Below, one piece after another: positions 6,480-7,624 of a stretch of 7,624 nucleotides of DNA. The stretch spans positions 1-7,624 of the forward strand of contig JAEZQR010000042.1 in NCBI GenBank assembly GCA_023413015.1. Direction: 5' to 3'. Below the pieces are notes generated by a model. The model was not told the DNA's origin. It worked only from the letters and a program-made list of their open reading frames with translations, and ran no database searches. A program made the translations under genes and the position numbers. This stretch comes from Pseudomonadota bacterium (lineage in GTDB: Bacteria > Pseudomonadota > Alphaproteobacteria > Sphingomonadales > Sphingomonadaceae). Each line of letters begins with the position of its first letter. Position 1 is the stretch's first letter.

Positions 6480-6949
6480 CAGACCGGGGCGGTCCAGTCA
6501 CCGGATTTGCCGCCGGTCTTCGCCAGCAGCCGCACGCCTTCGATCACCATCGCCTTGTCGATCGATTTCGCCATGTCGTAGACGGTGAGCAGCGCGACCG
6601 ACACCGCGGTCATCGCCTCCATCTCGACGCCGGTCACATAGCTCGTCCGCACCGTCGCGGTCGCGGTGACGCCGCGCTCGTCGACCGCCAGGTTGAGCGT
6701 CACGCCGCTCAAGGGCAGGGGATGGCACAGCGGGATCAGGTCGGCGGTGCGCTTCGCGGCCATGATGCCAGCGATCCGGGCGGTCGCCAGCACGTCGCCC
6801 TTGGCGACCGCGCTGTCGCGGATCGCCGCCGCCGCCTCGGGGCTCATGCGAATGCACCCCTCGGCGGTCGCGGTCCGCGCCGTTACGTTCTTGCCCGACA
6901 CGTCGACCATGCGCGCCGCGCCGCTCTGGTCGAGGTGCGTCAGTCCCAC
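6479..6949 (-). CDS. moaC: Cyclic pyranopterin monophosphate synthase MoaC
   Basis: MoaC, acting after the radical-SAM enzyme MoaA, converts 3',8-cyclo-7,8-dihydroguanosine triphosphate to cyclic pyranopterin monophosphate, the first pterin intermediate of molybdenum cofactor synthesis. The protein is 156 residues, near the usual 158-161. The active-site elements are present: Lys51 in AKGDVLAT, His76 in LIPLCHPLPL (71-80), the TGVEMEAMTAVSVALLTVYD stretch (106-125) ending in Asp125, and Lys128 and Lys132 in MAKSIDK. The C-terminus has the usual TGGKSGDW. The start is GTG at 6949, chosen because GGAGGG lies five bases upstream and the family keeps a GLTHLD-like beginning; the next ATG (6910) would remove it. 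One base separates it from the trpC stop, and its own stop overlaps moeA, so the three genes are probably one transcript. Confidence 0.95.
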   Translation of the reverse strand: MGLTHLDQSGAARMVDVSGKNVTARTATAEGCIRMSPEAAAAIRDSAVAKGDVLATARIAGIMAAKRTADLIPLCHPLPLSGVTLNLAVDERGVTATATVRTSYVTGVEMEAMTAVSVALLTVYDMAKSIDKAMVIEGVRLLAKTGGKSGDWTAPV

Positions 6950-6950
6950 C

Positions 6951-7624
6951 TCAGCCCTCCAGCAGCCGACGCGTCGCGGCCTCGACGTCGTCCTGCGCCA
7001 TCAGCGATTCGCCGACGAGGAAGCAGCCGATGCCGTGGCTGGCAAGCAGATCGAGGTCGGCGCGGGTCCTCAGCCCGCTCTCGCCGACCAGGACATAGCC
7101 CTGCGGCAGCATCGCGGCGAGTTCGACCGATCTGTTGATGTCGACGTGCAAGCTCTTGAGATCACGGTTGTTGATCCCGAGGAGTCGGGTCGACAGCTGC
7201 GTCGCTAGCTCCAGCTCGCCGACGTCATGGACCTCGATCAGGACATCCATGCCCCAGTGTAGCGCGGCGGCTTCGAGCTCCTTCGCCTGGGACAGTTCGA
7301 GCGCGGCCATGATGAGCAGGATGCAGTCGGCCCCGAGCGCGCGGCTCTCGGCCACCTGATAAGGATCGACGATGAAGTCCTTGCGAAGGACGGGAAGCGG
7401 CACGGCGGCGCGTGCGGCCCGCAGATAGCGGTCGGCCCCCTGGAAATAGGGCTCGTCGGTGAGCACGGAGAGGCAGCTGGCACCGCCCGCCTGATAGGCG
7501 CGGGCGAGCGTCGGCGGATCGAAATCGGCGCGGATCAGGCCCTTCGACGGGCTGGCCTTCTTGATCTCGGCGATCAGGCCGAAGCGGCCGTCGCGCCGCG
7601 CCTGCACGAGCGCATCGACGAAGC
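6951..7624 (-). CDS. trpC: Indole-3-glycerol phosphate synthase, N-terminus beyond window edge
   Basis: This TIM-barrel enzyme closes the indole ring, converting carboxyphenylamino-deoxyribulose phosphate to indole-3-glycerol phosphate in tryptophan synthesis. The window holds the last 223 codons, read from 7622 to the TGA at 6951-6953; the family is about 260-270 residues, so roughly 40-45 are missing. In fragment numbering the catalytic elements are Glu19 and Lys21 in LIAEIKKASPSKG, Lys81 in LRKDFIVDPYQ, Glu130 in VLIEVHD, Asn151 in GINNRDL, and Glu181-Ser182 in VGESGL. GCFLVGESLM (199-208) is the phosphate-binding end of the barrel. It is a stand-alone TrpC: moaC starts one base after its stop, so no TrpF domain is fused. 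No internal start should be used; the GTG at 7607 lies within the barrel. It is probably preceded by trpD, which cannot be seen here. Confidence 0.97.
   Translation of the reverse strand, partial: FVDALVQARRDGRFGLIAEIKKASPSKGLIRADFDPPTLARAYQAGGASCLSVLTDEPYFQGADRYLRAARAAVPLPVLRKDFIVDPYQVAESRALGADCILLIMAALELSQAKELEAAALHWGMDVLIEVHDVGELELATQLSTRLLGINNRDLKSLHVDINRSVELAAMLPQGYVLVGESGLRTRADLDLLASHGIGCFLVGESLMAQDDVEAATRRLLEG
6955..6960 (-). promoter_or_regulatory. Ribosome binding site deciding the moaC GTG start
   Basis: On the minus strand GGAGGG lies within the last codons of trpC, five bases before the GTG at 6949. It is a near-ideal Shine-Dalgarno sequence and the main reason to accept a GTG start for moaC over the in-frame ATG at 6910. 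Confidence 0.75.

Noticed and set aside
1..7624. Possible new defence, mobile or biosynthetic system
   Set aside because: Every substantial stretch is explained by a conserved housekeeping gene. There are no transposase, integrase, phage, repeat-array or unknown-gene signals, and no gap longer than 44 bp between genes.

Overview
This GC-rich, gene-dense window looks like chromosomal DNA of an alphaproteobacterium, most likely a sphingomonad (Sphingomonas or a relative). Three things point that way: the character of the proteins, the gene order trpC-moaC-moeA-lexA / comEC / gltX-gltA (a neighbourhood I know from alphaproteobacterial chromosomes), and a LexA operator of the alphaproteobacterial GAAC-N7-GAAC type rather than the enterobacterial CTGT-N8-ACAG type. 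The genus is inferred from memory, not from a search.

Layout, left to right. Bases 1-919 (minus) hold the first 306 codons of citrate synthase (gltA), cut by the window edge. Bases 956-2368 (minus) are glutamyl-tRNA synthetase (gltX), 36 bp upstream of gltA. Bases 2413-4575 (plus) are comEC, the inner-membrane DNA-uptake channel, and the only plus-strand gene. It diverges from gltX across 44 bp and runs tail-to-tail into lexA with a 40-bp coding overlap. Bases 4536-5231 (minus) are lexA, the SOS repressor. Bases 5271-6479, 6479-6949 and 6951-7624 (all minus) are moeA, moaC and trpC (trpC lacks its N-terminus), packed as one transcription unit in the order trpC-moaC-moeA. Non-coding DNA totals about 120 bp, so no stretch over 300 bases lacks a gene.

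How the genes work together. trpC belongs to tryptophan synthesis. moaC and moeA are an early and a late step of molybdenum cofactor synthesis, and appear translationally coupled behind trpC. lexA follows 39 bp later on the same strand but has its own signals: a consensus -35 hexamer inside the last codons of moeA, a plausible -10, and a perfect SOS box over the expected transcription start. lexA is therefore probably autoregulated, with possible read-through from the trp/mo operon. gltX and gltA form a second minus-strand pair joining translation and the TCA cycle.

I found no tRNA, rRNA, CRISPR array, insertion sequence, phage gene, toxin-antitoxin pair or other accessory system. This is a conserved housekeeping segment. 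The points worth a second look are local: the SOS promoter architecture, the comEC/lexA overlap, the ComEC C-terminus without nuclease metal ligands, a perfect palindrome near the comEC start, and one substitution in the predicted allosteric site of citrate synthase.
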